Part shown: positions 1 to 13,500 of the stretch, one piece after another
Layout of the letters: each line of letters starts with the position of its first letter
How positions within the stretch are numbered: position 1 is the first letter of the stretch
Origin: Luzula sylvatica
Taxonomy: Eukaryota; Streptophyta; Magnoliopsida; Poales; Juncaceae
Direction of reading: 5' to 3'
Assembly (NCBI GenBank): GCA_946800325.1
Contig: OX326959.1
Coordinates: forward strand, 42,410,551 to 42,474,550
DNA: 64,000 nucleotides
Position numbers and translations under genes: made by a program
The notes under the pieces: model-generated
Database searches by the model: none
Seen by the model: only the letters and a program-made list of their open reading frames with translations
What the model was told of the DNA's origin: nothing

Positions 1-3000
1 CACAAAGCGTTAAAATCTTGTTTTGAATCGAAAAACAAACTTTCTTAGTGTTTGTGAAATTTGGTGAAAATTTATGTAGTAAAAGATACGATACAAATGA
101 TCTCAAAACACGTTATTTGAACTCCTCAAAGCGTTAAAATCTTGTTTTGAATCGAAAAACAAACTTTCTTAGTGTTTGTGAAATTTGGTGAAAATTTATG
201 TAGTAAAAGATACGATACAAATGATCTCAAAACACGTTATTTGAACTCCTCAAAGCGTTAAAATCTTGTTTTGAATCGAAAAACAAACTTTCTTCGTGTT
301 TGTGAAATTTGGTGAAAAGTTATGTACTAAAAGATACGATACAAATGATCTCAAAACACGTTATTTGAACTCCTCAAAACGCTAAAATCTTGTTTTGAAT
401 CGAAAAATAAACTTACTTAGTGTGTGTGAAATTTGGTGAAAAGTTATGTAGTAAAAGATACGATACAAATGATCTCAAAACACGTTATTTGAACTCCACA
501 AAGCGTTAAAATCCTGTTTTGAATCGAAAAACAAACTTACTTAGTGTTTGTTAAATTTGCTGAAAAGTTATGTAGTAAAAGATACGATACAAATGATCTC
601 AAAACACGTTATTTGAACTCCACAAAGCGTTAAAATCTTGTTTTGAATCGTTAAACAAACTTTCTTAGTGTTTGTGAAATTTGGTGAAAATTTATGTAGT
701 AAAAGATACGATACAAATGATCTCAAAACACGTTATTTGAACTCCTCAAAGCGTTAAAATCTTGTTTTGAATCGAAAAACAAACTTTCTTAGTGTTTGTG
801 AAATTTGGTGAAAAGTTATGTAGTAAAAGATACGATACAAATGATCTCAAAACACGTTATTTGAACTCCACAAAGCGTTAAAATCTTGTTTTGAATCGAA
901 AAACAAACTTTCTTAGTGTTTGTGAAATTTGGTGAAAATTTATGTAGTAAAAGATACGATACAAATGAGCTCAAAACACGTTATTTGAACTCCTCAAAGC
1001 GTTAAAATCTTGTTTGGAATCGAAAAACAAACTTTCTTAGTGTTTGTGAAATTTGGTGTAAAGTTATGTAGTAAAAGATACGATACAAATGATCTCAAAA
1101 CACGTCATTTAAACTCCACAAAACGTTAAAATCTTGTTTTGAATCGAAAAACAAACTTACTTAGTGTTTGTCAAATTTGGTGAAAAGTTATACAGTAAAA
1201 GATACGATACAAATGATCTAAAAACACGTTATTTGAACTACTCAAGGCGCTTAAATCTTGTTTTGAATCGAAAAACAAACTTTCTTAGTGTGTGTGAAAT
1301 TTGGTGAAAAGTTATGTAGTAAAAGATACGATACAAATGATCTAAAAACACGTTATTTAAACTCCACAAAGCGTTAAAATCTTGTTTTGAATCGAAAAAC
1401 AAACTTACTTAGTTTTTGTGAAATTTGGTGAAAAGTTATGTAGTAAAAGATACGATACAAATGATCTAAAAACACGTTATTTGAACTCCTCAAGGCGCTA
1501 AAATCTTGTTTTGAATCGAAAAACAAACTTTCTTAGTGTTTGTGAAATTTAGTGAAAAGTTATGTAGTAAAAGATACGATACAAATGAGCTCAAAACACG
1601 TTATTTGAACTCCTCAAAGCGTTAAAATCTTGTTTGGAATCGAAAAACAAACTTTCTTAGTGTTTGTGAAATTTGGTGAAAAGTTATGTAGTAAAAGATA
1701 CGATACAAATGATCTCAAAACACGTTATTTGAACTCCACAAAGCGTTAAAATATTGTTTTGAATCGAAAAACAAACTTACTTAGTGTTTGTCAAATTTGG
1801 TGAAAAGTTATACAGTAAAAGATACGATACAAATGATCTAAAAACACGTTATTTGAACTCCTCAAGGCGCTAAAATCTCGTTTTGAATCGAAAAACAAAC
1901 TTTCTTAGTGTTTGTGAAATTTGGTGAAAAGTTATGTAGTAAAAGATACGATACAAATGATCTCAAAACACGTTATTTGAACTCCACAAAGCGTTAAAAT
2001 CTTGTTTTGAATCGAAAAACAAACTTTTTTAGTGTTTGTGAAATTTGGTGAAAAGTTATGTAGTAAAAGATACGATACAAATGATCTCAAAACACGTAAT
2101 TTGAACTCCTCAAGGCGCTAAAATCTTGTTTTGAATCGAAAAACAAACTTTCTTAGTGTTTGTGAAATTTGGTGAAAAGTTATGTAGTAAAAGATAAGAT
2201 ACAAATGATCTCAAAACACGTTATTTGAACTCCACTAAGCGTTAAAATCTTGTTTTGAATCGAAAAACAAACTTTCTTAGTGTTTGTGAAATTTGGTGAA
2301 AATTTATGTAGTAAAAGATACGATACAAATGATCTCAAAACACGTTATTTGAACTCCTCAAAGCGTTAAAATCTTGTTTTGAATCGAAAAACAAACTTTC
2401 TTAGTGTTTGTGAAATTTGGTGAAAAGTTATGTAGTAAAAGATACGATACAAATGATCTCAAAACACGTTATTTGAACTCCTCAAAGCGTTAAAATCTTG
2501 TTTGGAATCGAAAAACAAACTTTCTTAGTGTTTGTGAAATTTGGTGAAAAGTTATGTAGTAAAAGATACGATACAAATGATCTCAAAACACGTCATTTGA
2601 ACTCCACACAACGTTAAAATCTTGTTTTGAATCGAAAAACAAACTTACTTAGTGTTTGTCAAATTTGGTGAAAAGTTATACAGTAAAAGATACGATACAA
2701 ATGATCTAAAAACACGTTATTTGAACTACTCAAGGCGCTAAAATCTTGTTTTGAATCGAAAAACAAACTTTCTTAGTGTGTGTGAAATTTGGTGAAAAGT
2801 TATGTAGTAAAAGATACGATACAAATGATCTAAAAACACGTTATTTGAACTCCACAAAGCGTTAAAATCTTGTTTTGAATCGAAAAACAAACTTACTTAG
2901 TTTTTGTGAAATTTGGTGAAAAGTTATGTAGTAAAAGATACGATACAAATGATCTCAAAACACGTTATTTGAACTCCTCAAAACGCTAAAATCTTGTTTT

Positions 3001-4590
3001 GAATCGAAAAATAAACTTACTTAGTGTGTGTGAAATTTGGTGAAAAGTTATGTAGTAAAAGATACGATACAAATGATCTCAAAACACGTTATTTGAACTC
3101 CACAAAGCGTTAAAATCTTGTTTTGAATCGAAAAACAAACTTACTTAGTGTTTGTTAAATTTGCTGAAAAGTTATGTAGTAAAAGATACGATACAAATGA
3201 TCTCAAAACACGTTATTTGAACTCCACAAAGCGTTAAAATCTTGTTTTGAATCGAAAAACAAACTTTCTTAGTGTTTGTGAAATTTGGTGAAAATTTATG
3301 TAGTAAAAGATACGATACAAATGATCTAAAAACACGTTATTTGAACTCCACAAAGCGTTAAAATCTTGTTTTGAATCGAAAAACAAACTTACTTAGTTTT
3401 TGTGAAATTTGGTGAAAAGTTATGTAGTAAAAGATACGATACAAATGATCTAAAAACACGTTATTTGAACTCCTCAAGGCGCTAAAATCTTGTTTTGAAT
3501 CGAAAAACAAACTTTCTTAGTGTTTGTGAAATTTAGTGAAAAGTTATGTAGTAAAAGATACGATACAAATGAGCTCAAAACACGTTATTTGAACTCCTCA
3601 AAGCGTTAAAATCTTGTTTGGAATCGAAAAACAAACTTTCTTAGTGTTTGTGAAATTTGGTGAAAAGTTATGTAGTAAAAGATACGATACAAATGATCTC
3701 AAAACACGTTATTTGAACTCCACAAAGCGTTAAAATATTGTTTTGAATCGAAAAACAAACTTACTTAGTGTTTGTCAAATTTGGTGAAAAGTTATACAGT
3801 AAAAGATACGATACAAATGATCTAAAATCACGTTATTTGAACTCCTCAAGGCGCTAAAATCTCGTTTTGAATCGAAAAACAAACTTTCTTAGTGTTTGTG
3901 AAATTTGGTGAAAAGTTATGTAGTAAAAGATACGATACAAATGATCTCAAAACACGTTATTTGAACTCCACAAAGCGTTAAAATCTTGTTTTGAATCGAA
4001 AAACAAACTTTTTTAGTGTTTGTGAAATTTGGTGAAAAGTTATGTAGTAAAAGATACGATACAAATGATCTCAAAACACGTGATTTGAACTCCTCAAGGC
4101 GCTAAAATCTTGTTTTGAATCGAAAAACAAACTTTCTTAGTGTTTGTGAAATTTGGTGAAAAGTTATGTAGTAAAAGATAAGATACAAATGATCTCAAAA
4201 CACGTTATTTGAACTCCACTAAGCGTTAAAATCTTGTTTTGAATCGAAAAACAAACTTTCTTAGTGTTTGTGAAATTTGGTGAAAATTTATGTAGTAAAA
4301 GATAGAATACAAATGATCTCAAAACACGTTATTTGAACTCCTCAAAGCGTTAAAATCTTGTTTTGAATCGAAAAACAAACTTTCTTAGTGTTTGTGAAAT
4401 TTGGTGAAAAGTTATGTAGTAAAAGATACGATACAAATGATCTCAAAACACGTTATTTGAACTCCTCAAAACGCTAAAATCTTGTTTTGAATCGAAAAAT
4501 AAACTTACTTAGTGTGTGTGAAATTTGGTGAAAAGTTATGTAGTAAAAGATACGATACAAATGATCTCAAAACACGTTATTTGAACTCCA
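1..4590. repeat. HOR segment: 39-monomer unit
   Basis: Variants here recur 39 monomers (4,836 bp) downstream. The gttaaac variant is at 650 and again at 5486, and the ggtgta variant (T at monomer position 65) at 1059 and again at 5895. Units 2-5 match units 41-44 in variant order. Inside the block, a run with tttagtg, tttgg, atattg, ctcgt and ttttta variants near 1491-2110 recurs near 3475-4090. The 39-mer therefore looks like two overlapping sub-blocks joined by an older duplication. It differs from the following 44-mer by inserted or lost monomers, not by indels inside monomers. Confidence 0.8.
127..250 (+). repeat. Representative full-length 124-bp monomer
   Basis: This unit is close to the majority form and serves as the coordinate reference. 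In order it holds a CpG-containing start (gcg, positions 5-7), a short dyad (ttgtttt, 7 bases, aaaacaa; positions 16-36), a second dyad (acaaac, 9 bases, gtttgt; about positions 33-53), the direct repeat gatacgatac (83-92) and the motif aaaacacgtt (103-112). Sites that carry recurrent, lineage-defining variants elsewhere include positions 2, 4, 5, 8, 15, 16, 17, 22, 29-30, 34, 41, 42, 45, 48, 50, 54, 61-65, 69-70, 74-75, 77, 81, 87-88, 97, 99, 102, 112, 117 and 123-124. The start point is a convention, since a tandem repeat has no natural first base. Confidence 0.95.
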
Positions 4591-7500
4591 CAAAGCGTTA
4601 AAATCTTGTTTTGAATCGAAAAACAAACTTACTTAGTGTTTGTTAAATTTGCTGAAAAGTTATGTAGTAAAAGATACGATACAAATGATCTCAAAACACG
4701 TTATTTGAACTCCACAAAGCGTTAAAATCTTGTTTTGAATCGAAAAACAAACATTCTTAGTGTTTGTGAAATTTGGTGAAAATTTATGTAGTAAAAGATA
4801 CGATACAAATGATCTCAAAACACGTTATTTGAACTCCTCAAAGCGTTAAAATCTTGTTTTGAATCGAAAAACAAACTTTCTTCGTGTTTGTGAAATTTGG
4901 TGAAAAGTTATGTAGTAAAAGATACGATACAAATGATCTCAAAACACGTTATTTGAACTCCTCAAAGCGTTAAAATCTTGTTTTGAATCGAAAAACAAAC
5001 TTTCTTAGTGTTTGTGAAATTTGGTGAAAATTTATGTAGTAAAAGATACGATACAAATGATCTCAAAACACGTTATTTGAACTCCTCAAAGCGTTAAAAT
5101 CTTGTTTTGAATCGAAAAACAAACTTTCTTCGTGTTTGTGAAATTTGGTGAAAAGTTATGTAGTAAAAGATACGATACAAATGATCTCAAAACACGTTAT
5201 TTGAACTCCTCAAAACGCTAAAATCTTGTTTTGAATCGAAAAATAAACTTACTTAGTGTGTGTGAAATTTGGTGAAAAGTTATGTAGTAAAAGATACGAT
5301 ACAAATGATCTCAAAACACGTTATTTGAACTCCACAAAGCGTTAAAATCCTGTTTTGAATCGAAAAACAAACTTACTTAGTGTTTGTTAAATTTGCTGAA
5401 AAGTTATGTAGTAAAAGATACGATACAAATGATCTCAAAACACGTTATTTGAACTCCACAAAGCGTTAAAATCTTGTTTTGAATCGTTAAACAAACTTTC
5501 TTAGTGTTTGTGAAATTTGGTGAAAATTTATGTAGTAAAAGATACGATACAAATGATCTCAAAACACGTTATTTGAACTCCTCAAAGCGTTAAAATCTTG
5601 TTTTGAATCGAAAAACAAACTTTCTTAGTGTTTGTGAAATTTGGTGAAAAGTTATGTAGTAAAAGATAGGATACAAATGATCTCAAAACACGTTATTTGA
5701 ACTCCACAAAGCGTTAAAATCTTGTTTTGAATCGAAAAACAAACTTTCTTAGTGTTTGTGAAATTTGGTGAAAATTTATGTAGTAAAAGATACGATACAA
5801 ATGAGCTCAAAACACGTTATTTGAACTCCTCAAAGCGTTAAAATCTTGTTTGGAATCGAAAAACAAACTTTCTTAGTGTTTGTGAAATTTGGTGTAAAGT
5901 TATGTAGTAAAAGATACGATACAAATGATCTCAAAACACGTCATTTAAACTCCACAAAACGTTAAAATCTTGTTTTGAATCGAAAAACAAACTTACTTAG
6001 TGTTTGTCAAATTTGGTGAAAAGTTATACAGTAAAAGATACGATACAAATGATCTAAAAACACGTTATTTGAACTACTCAAGGCGCTAAAATCTTGTTTT
6101 GAATCGAAAAACAAACTTTCTTAGTGTGTGTGAAATTTGGTGAAAAGTTATGTAGTAAAAGATACGATACAAATGATCTAAAAACACGTTATTTGAACTC
6201 CACAAAGCGTTAAAATCTTGTTTTGAATCGAAAAACAAACTTACTTAGTTTTTGTGAAATTTGGTGAAAAGTTATGTAGTAAAAGATACGATACAAATGA
6301 TCTAAAAACACGTTATTTGAACTCCTCAAGGCGCTAAAATCTTGTTTTGAATCGAAAAACAAACTTTCTTAGTGTTTGTGAAATTTAGTGAAAAGTTATG
6401 TAGTAAAAGATACGATACAAATGAGCTCAAAACACGTTATTTGAACTCCTCAAAGCGTTAAAATCTTGTTTGGAATCGAAAAACAAACTTTCTTAGTGTT
6501 TGTGAAATTTGGTGAAAAGTTATGTAGTAAAAGATACGATACAAATGATCTCAAAACACGTTATTTGAACTCCACAAAGCGTTAAAATATTGTTTTGAAT
6601 CGAAAAACAAACTTACTTAGTGTTTGTTAAATTTGGTGAAAAGTTATACAGTAAAAGATACGATACAAATGATCTAAAAACACGTTATTTGAACTCCTCA
6701 AGGCGCTAAAATCTCGTTTTGAATCGAAAAACAAACTTTCTTAGTGTTTGTGAAATTTGGTGAAAAGTTATGTAGTAAAAGATACGATACAAATGATCTC
6801 AAAACACGTTATTTGAACTCCACAAAGCGTTAAAATCTTGTTTTGAATCGAAAAACAAACTTTTTTAGTGTTTGTGAAATTTGGTGAAAAGTTATGTAGT
6901 AAAAGATACGATACAAATGATCTCAAAACACGTAATTTGAACTCCTCAAGGCGCTAAAATCTTGTTTTGAATCGAAAAACAAACTTTCTTAGTGTTTGTG
7001 AAATTTGGTGAAAAGTTATGTAGTAAAAGATAAGATACAAATGATCTCAAAACACGTTATTTGAACTCCACTAAGCGTTAAAATCTTGTTTTGAATCGAA
7101 AAACAAACTTTCTTAGTGTTTGTGAAATTTGGTGAAAATTTATGTAGTAAAAGATACGATACAAATGATCTCAAAACACGTTATTTGAACTCCTCAAAGC
7201 GTTAAAATCTTGTTTTGAATCGAAAAACAAACTTTCTTAGTGTTTGTGAAATTTGGTGAAAAGTTATGTAGTAAAAGATACGATACAAATGATCTCAAAA
7301 CACGTTATTTGAACTCCTCAAAGCGTTAAAATCTTGTTTGGAATCGAAAAACAAACTTTCTTAGTGTTTGTGAAATTTGGTGAAAAGTTATGTAGTAAAA
7401 GATACGATACAAATGATCTCAAAACACGTGATTTGAACTCCACACAACGTTAAAATCTTGTTTTGAATCGAAAAACAAACTTACTTAGTGTTTGTCAAAT

Positions 7501-10500
7501 TTGGTGAAAAGTTATACAGTAAAAGATACGATACAAATGATCTAAAAACACGTTATTTGAACTACTCAAGGCGCTAAAATCTTGTTTTGAATCGAAAAAC
7601 AAACTTTCTTAGTGTGTGTGAAATTTGGTGAAAAGTTATGTAGTAAAAGATACGATACAAATGATCTAAAAACACGTTATTTGAACTCCACAAAGCGTTA
7701 AAATCTTGTTTTGAATCGAAAAACAAACTTACTTAGTTTTTGTGAAATTTGGTGAAAAGTTATGTAGTAAAAGATACGATACAAATGATCTCAAAACACG
7801 TTATTTGAACTCCTCAAAACGCTAAAATCTTGTTTTGAATCGAAAAATAAACTTACTTAGTGTGTGTGAAATTTGGTGAAAAGTTATGTAGTAAAAGATA
7901 CGATACAAATGATCTCAAAACACGTTATTTGAACTCCACAAAGCGTTAAAATCTTGTTTTGAATCGAAAAACAAACTTACTTAGTGTTTGTTAAATTTGC
8001 TGAAAAGTTATGTAGTAAAAGATACGATACAAATGATCTCAAAACACGTTATTTGAACTCCACAAAGCGTTAAAATCTTGTTTTGAATCGAAAAACAAAC
8101 TTTCTTAGTGTTTGTGAAATTTGGTGAAAATTTATGTAGTAAAAGATACGATACAAATGATCTAAAAACACGTTATTTGAACTCCACAAAGCGTTAAAAT
8201 CTTGTTTTGAATCGAAAAACAAACTTACTTAGTTTTTGTGAAATTTGGTGAAAAGTTATGTAGTAAAAGATACGATACAAATGATCTAAAAACACGTTAT
8301 TTGAACTCCTCAAGGCGCTAAAATCTTGTTTTGAATCGAAAAACAAACTTTCTTAGTGTTTGTGAAATTTAGTGAAAAGTTATGTAGTAAAAGATACGAT
8401 ACAAATGAGCTCAAAACACGTTATTTGAACTCCTCAAAGCGTTAAAATCTTGTTTGGAATCGAAAAACAAACTTTCTTAGTGTTTGTGAAATTTGGTGAA
8501 AAGTTATGTAGTAAAAGATACGATACAAATGATCTCAAAACACGTTATTTGAACTCCACAAAGCGTTAAAATATTGTTTTGAATCGAAAAACAAACTTAC
8601 TTAGTGTTTGACAAATTTGGTGAAAAGTTATACAGTAAAAGATACGATACAAATGATCTCAAAACACGTTATTTGAACTCCTCAAAACGCTAAAATCTTG
8701 TTTTGAATCGAAAAATAAACTTACTTAGTGTGTGTGAAATTTGGTGAAAAGTTATGTAGTAAAAGATACGATACAAATGATCTCAAAACACGTTATTTGA
8801 ACTCCACAAAGCGTTAAAATCTTGTTTTGAATCGAAAAACAAACTTTTTTAGTGTTTGTGAAATTTGGTGAAAAGTTATGTAGTAAAAGATACGATACAA
8901 ATGATCTCAAAACACGTAATTTGAACTCCTCAAGGCGCTAAAATCTTGTTTTGAATCGAAAAACAAACTTTCTTAGTGTTTGTGAAATTTGGTGAAAAGT
9001 TATGTAGTAAAAGATAAGATACAAATGATCTCAAAACACGTTATTTGAACTCCACTAAGCGTTAAAATCTTGTTTTGAATCGAAAAACAAACTTTCTTAG
9101 TGTTTGTGAAATTTGGTGAAAATTTATGTAGTAAAAGATACGATACAAATGATCTCAAAACACGTTATTTGAACTCCTCAAAGCGTTAAAATCTTGTTTT
9201 GAATCGAAAAACAAACTTTCTTAGTGTTTGTGAAATTTGGTGAAAAGTTATGTAGTAAAAGATACGATACAAATGATCTCAAAACACGTTATTTGAACTC
9301 CTCAAAGCGTTAAAATCTTGTTTGGAATCGAAAAACAAACTTTCTTAGTGTTTGTGAAATTTGGTGAAAAGTTATGTAGTAAAAGATACGATACAAATGA
9401 TCTCAAAACACGTCATTTGAACTCCACACAACGTTAAAATCTTGTTTTGAATCGAAAAACAAACTTACTTAGTGTTTGTCAAATTTGGTGAAAAGTTATA
9501 CAGTAAAAGATACGATACAAATGATCTAAAAACACGTTATTTGAACTACTCAAGGCGCTAAAATCTTGTTTTGAATCGAAAAACAAACTTTCTTAGTGTG
9601 TGTGAAATTTGGTGAAAAGTTATGTAGTAAAAGATACGATACAAATGATCTAAAAACACGTTATTTGAACTCCACAAAGCGTTAAAATCTTGTTTTGAAT
9701 CGAAAAACAAACTTACTTAGTTTTTGTGAAATTTGGTGAAAAGTTATGTAGTAAAAGATACGATACAAATGATCTCAAAACACGTTATTTGAACTCCTCA
9801 AAACGCTAAAATCTTGTTTTGAATCGAAAAATAAACTTACTTAGTGTGTGTGAAATTTGGTGAAAAGTTATGTAGTAAAAGATACGATACAAATGATCTC
9901 AAAACACGTTATTTGAACTCCACAAAGCGTTAAAATCTTGTTTTGAATCGAAAAACAAACTTACTTAGTGTTTGTTAAATTTGCTGAAAAGTTATGTAGT
10001 AAAAGATACGATACAAATGATCTCAAAACACGTTATTTGAACTCCACAAAGCGTTAAAATCTTGTTTTGAATCGAAAAACAAACTTACTTAGTGTTTGTT
10101 AAATTTGCTGAAAAGTTATGTAGTAAAAGATACGATACAAATGATCTCAAAACACGTTATTTGAACTCCACAAAGCGTTAAAATCTTGTTTTGAATCGAA
10201 AAACAAACATTCTTAGTGTTTGTGAAATTTGGTGAAAATTTATGTAGTAAAAGATACGATACAAATGATCTCAAAACACGTTATTTGAACTCCTCAAAGC
10301 GTTAAAATCTTGTTTTGAATCGAAAAACAAACTTTCTTCGTGTTTGTGAAATTTGGTGAAAAGTTATGTAGTAAAAGATACGATACAAATGATCTCAAAA
10401 CACGTTATTTGAACTCCTCAAAGCGTTAAAATCTTGTTTTGAATCGAAAAACAAACTTTCTTAGTGTTTGTGAAATTTGGTGAAAATTTATGTAGTAAAA

Positions 10501-13500
10501 GATACGATACAAATGATCTCAAAACACGTTATTTGAACTCCTCAAAGCGTTAAAATCTTGTTTTGAATCGAAAAACAAACTTTCTTCGTGTTTGTGAAAT
10601 TTGGTGAAAAGTTATGTAGTAAAAGATACGATACAAATGATCTCAAAACACGTTATTTGAACTCCTCAAAACGCTAAAATCTTGTTTTGAATCGAAAAAT
10701 AAACTTACTTAGTGTGTGTGAAATTTGGTGAAAAGTTATGTAGTAAAAGATACGATACAAATGATCTCAAAACACGTTATTTGAACTCCACAAAGCGTTA
10801 AAATCCTGTTTTGAATCGAAAAACAAACTTACTTAGTGTTTGTTAAATTTGCTGAAAAGTTATGTAGTAAAAGATACGATACAAATGATCTCAAAACACG
10901 TTATTTGAACTCCACAAAGCGTTAAAATCTTGTTTTGAATCGTTAAACAAACTTTCTTAGTGTTTGTGAAATTTGGTGAAAATTTATGTAGTAAAAGATA
11001 CGATACAAATGATCTCAAAACACGTTATTTGAACTCCTCAAAGCGTTAAAATCTTGTTTTGAATCGAAAAACAAACTTTCTTAGTGTTTGTGAAATTTGG
11101 TGAAAAGTTATGTAGTAAAAGATAGGATACAAATGATCTCAAAACACGTTATTTGAACTCCACAAAGCGTTAAAATCTTGTTTTGAATCGAAAAACAAAC
11201 TTTCTTAGTGTTTGTGAAATTTGGTGAAAATTTATGTAGTAAAAGATACGATACAAATGAGCTCAAAACACGTTATTTGAACTCCTCAAAGCGTTAAAAT
11301 CTTGTTTGGAATCGAAAAACAAACTTTCTTAGTGTTTGTGAAATTTGGTGTAAAGTTATGTAGTAAAAGATACGATACAAATGATCTCAAAACACGTCAT
11401 TTAAACTCCACAAAACGTTAAAATCTTGTTTTCAATCGAAAAACAAACTTACTTAGTGTTTGTCAAATTTGGTGAAAAGTTATACAGTAAAAGATACGAT
11501 ACAAATGATCTAAAAACACGTTATTTGAACTACTCAAGGCGCTAAAATCTTGTTTTGAATCGAAAAACAAACTTTCTTAGTGTGTGTGAAATTTGGTGAA
11601 AAGTTATGTAGTAAAAGATACGATACAAATGATCTAAAAACACGTTATCTGAACTCCACAAAGCGTTAAAATCTTGTTTTGAATCGAAAAACAAACTTAC
11701 TTAGTTTTTGTGAAATTTGGTGAAAAGTTATGTAGTAAAAGATACGATACAAATGATCTAAAAACACGTTATTTGAACTCCTCAAGGCGCTAAAATCTTG
11801 TTTTGAATCGAAAAACAAACTTTCTTAGTGTTTGTGAAATTTAGTGAAAAGTTATGTAGTAAAAGATACGATACAAATGAGCTCAAAACACGTTATTTGA
11901 ACTCCTCAAAGCGTTAAAATCTTGTTTGGAATCGAAAAACAAACTTTCTTAGTGTTTGTGAAATTTGGTGAAAAGTTATGTAGTAAAAGATACGATACAA
12001 ATGATCTCAAAACACGTTATTTGAACTCCACAAAGCGTTAAAATATTGTTTTGAATCGAAAAACAAACTTACTTAGTGTTTGTCAAATTTGGTGAAAAGT
12101 TATACAGTAAAAGATACGATACAAATGATCTAAAAACACGTTATTTGAACTCCTCAAGGCGCTAAAATCTCGTTTTGAATCGAAAAACAAACTTTCTTAG
12201 TGTTTGTGAAATTTGGTGAAAAGTTATGTAGTAAAAGATACGATACAAATGATCTCAAAACACGTTATTTGAACTCCACAAAGCGTTAAAATCTTGTTTT
12301 GAATCGAAAAACAAACTTTTTTAGTGTTTGTGAAATTTGGTGAAAAGTTATGTAGTAAAAGATACGATACAAATGATCTCAAAACACGTGATTTGAACTC
12401 CTCAAGGCGCTAAAATCTTGTTTTGAATCGAAAAACAAACTTTCTTAGTGTTTGTGAAATTTGGTGAAAAGTTATGTAGTAAAAGATAAGATACAAATGA
12501 TCTCAAAACACGTTATTTGAACTCCACTAAGCGTTAAAATCTTGTTTTGAATCGAAAAACAAACTTTCTTAGTGTTTGTGAAATTTGGTGAAAATTTATG
12601 TAGTAAAAGATACGATACAAATGATCTCAAAACACGTTATTTGAACTCCTCAAAGCGTTAAAATCTTGTTTTGAATCGAAAAACAAACTTTCTTAGTGTT
12701 TGTGAAATTTGGTGAAAAGTTATGTAGTAAAAGATACGATACAAATAATCTCAAAACACGTTATTTGAACTCCTCAAAGCGTTAAAATCTTGTTTGGAAT
12801 CGAAAAACAAACTTTCTTAGTGTTTGTGAAATTTGGTGAAAAGTTATGTAGTAAAAGATACGATACAAATGATCTCAAAACACGTGATTTGAACTCCACA
12901 CAACGTTAAAATCTTGTTTTGAATCGAAAAACAAACTTACTTAGTGTTTGTCAAATTTGGTGAAAAGTTATACAGTAAAAGATACGATACAAATGATCTA
13001 AAAACACGTTATTTGAACTACTCAAGGCGCTAAAATCTTGTTTTGAATCGAAAAACAAACTTTCTTAGTGTGTGTGAAATTTGGTGAAAAGTTATGTAGT
13101 AAAAGATACGATACAAATGATCTAAAAACACGTTATTTGAACTCCACAAAGCGTTAAAATCTTGTTTTGAATCGAAAAACAAACTTACTTAGTTTTTGTG
13201 AAATTTGGTGAAAAGTTATGTAGTAAAAGATACGATACAAATGATCTCAAAACACGTTATTTGAACTCCTCAAAACGCTAAAATCTTGTTTTGAATCGAA
13301 AAATAAACTTACTTAGTGTGTGTGAAATTTGGTGAAAAGTTATGTAGTAAAAGATACGATACAAATGATCTCAAAACACGTTATTTGAACTCCACAAAGC
13401 GTTAAAATCTTGTTTTGAATCGAAAAACAAACTTACTTAGTGTTTGTTAAATTTGCTGAAAAGTTATGTAGTAAAAGATACGATACAAATGATCTCAAAA

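Noticed and set aside
127..250. CENP-B box on the minus strand around tttcgattcaaaac
   Set aside because: It matches the TTCG and the central A of the motif, but the required CGGG half is absent, so five of nine core bases match. That is weak in an AT-rich repeat.
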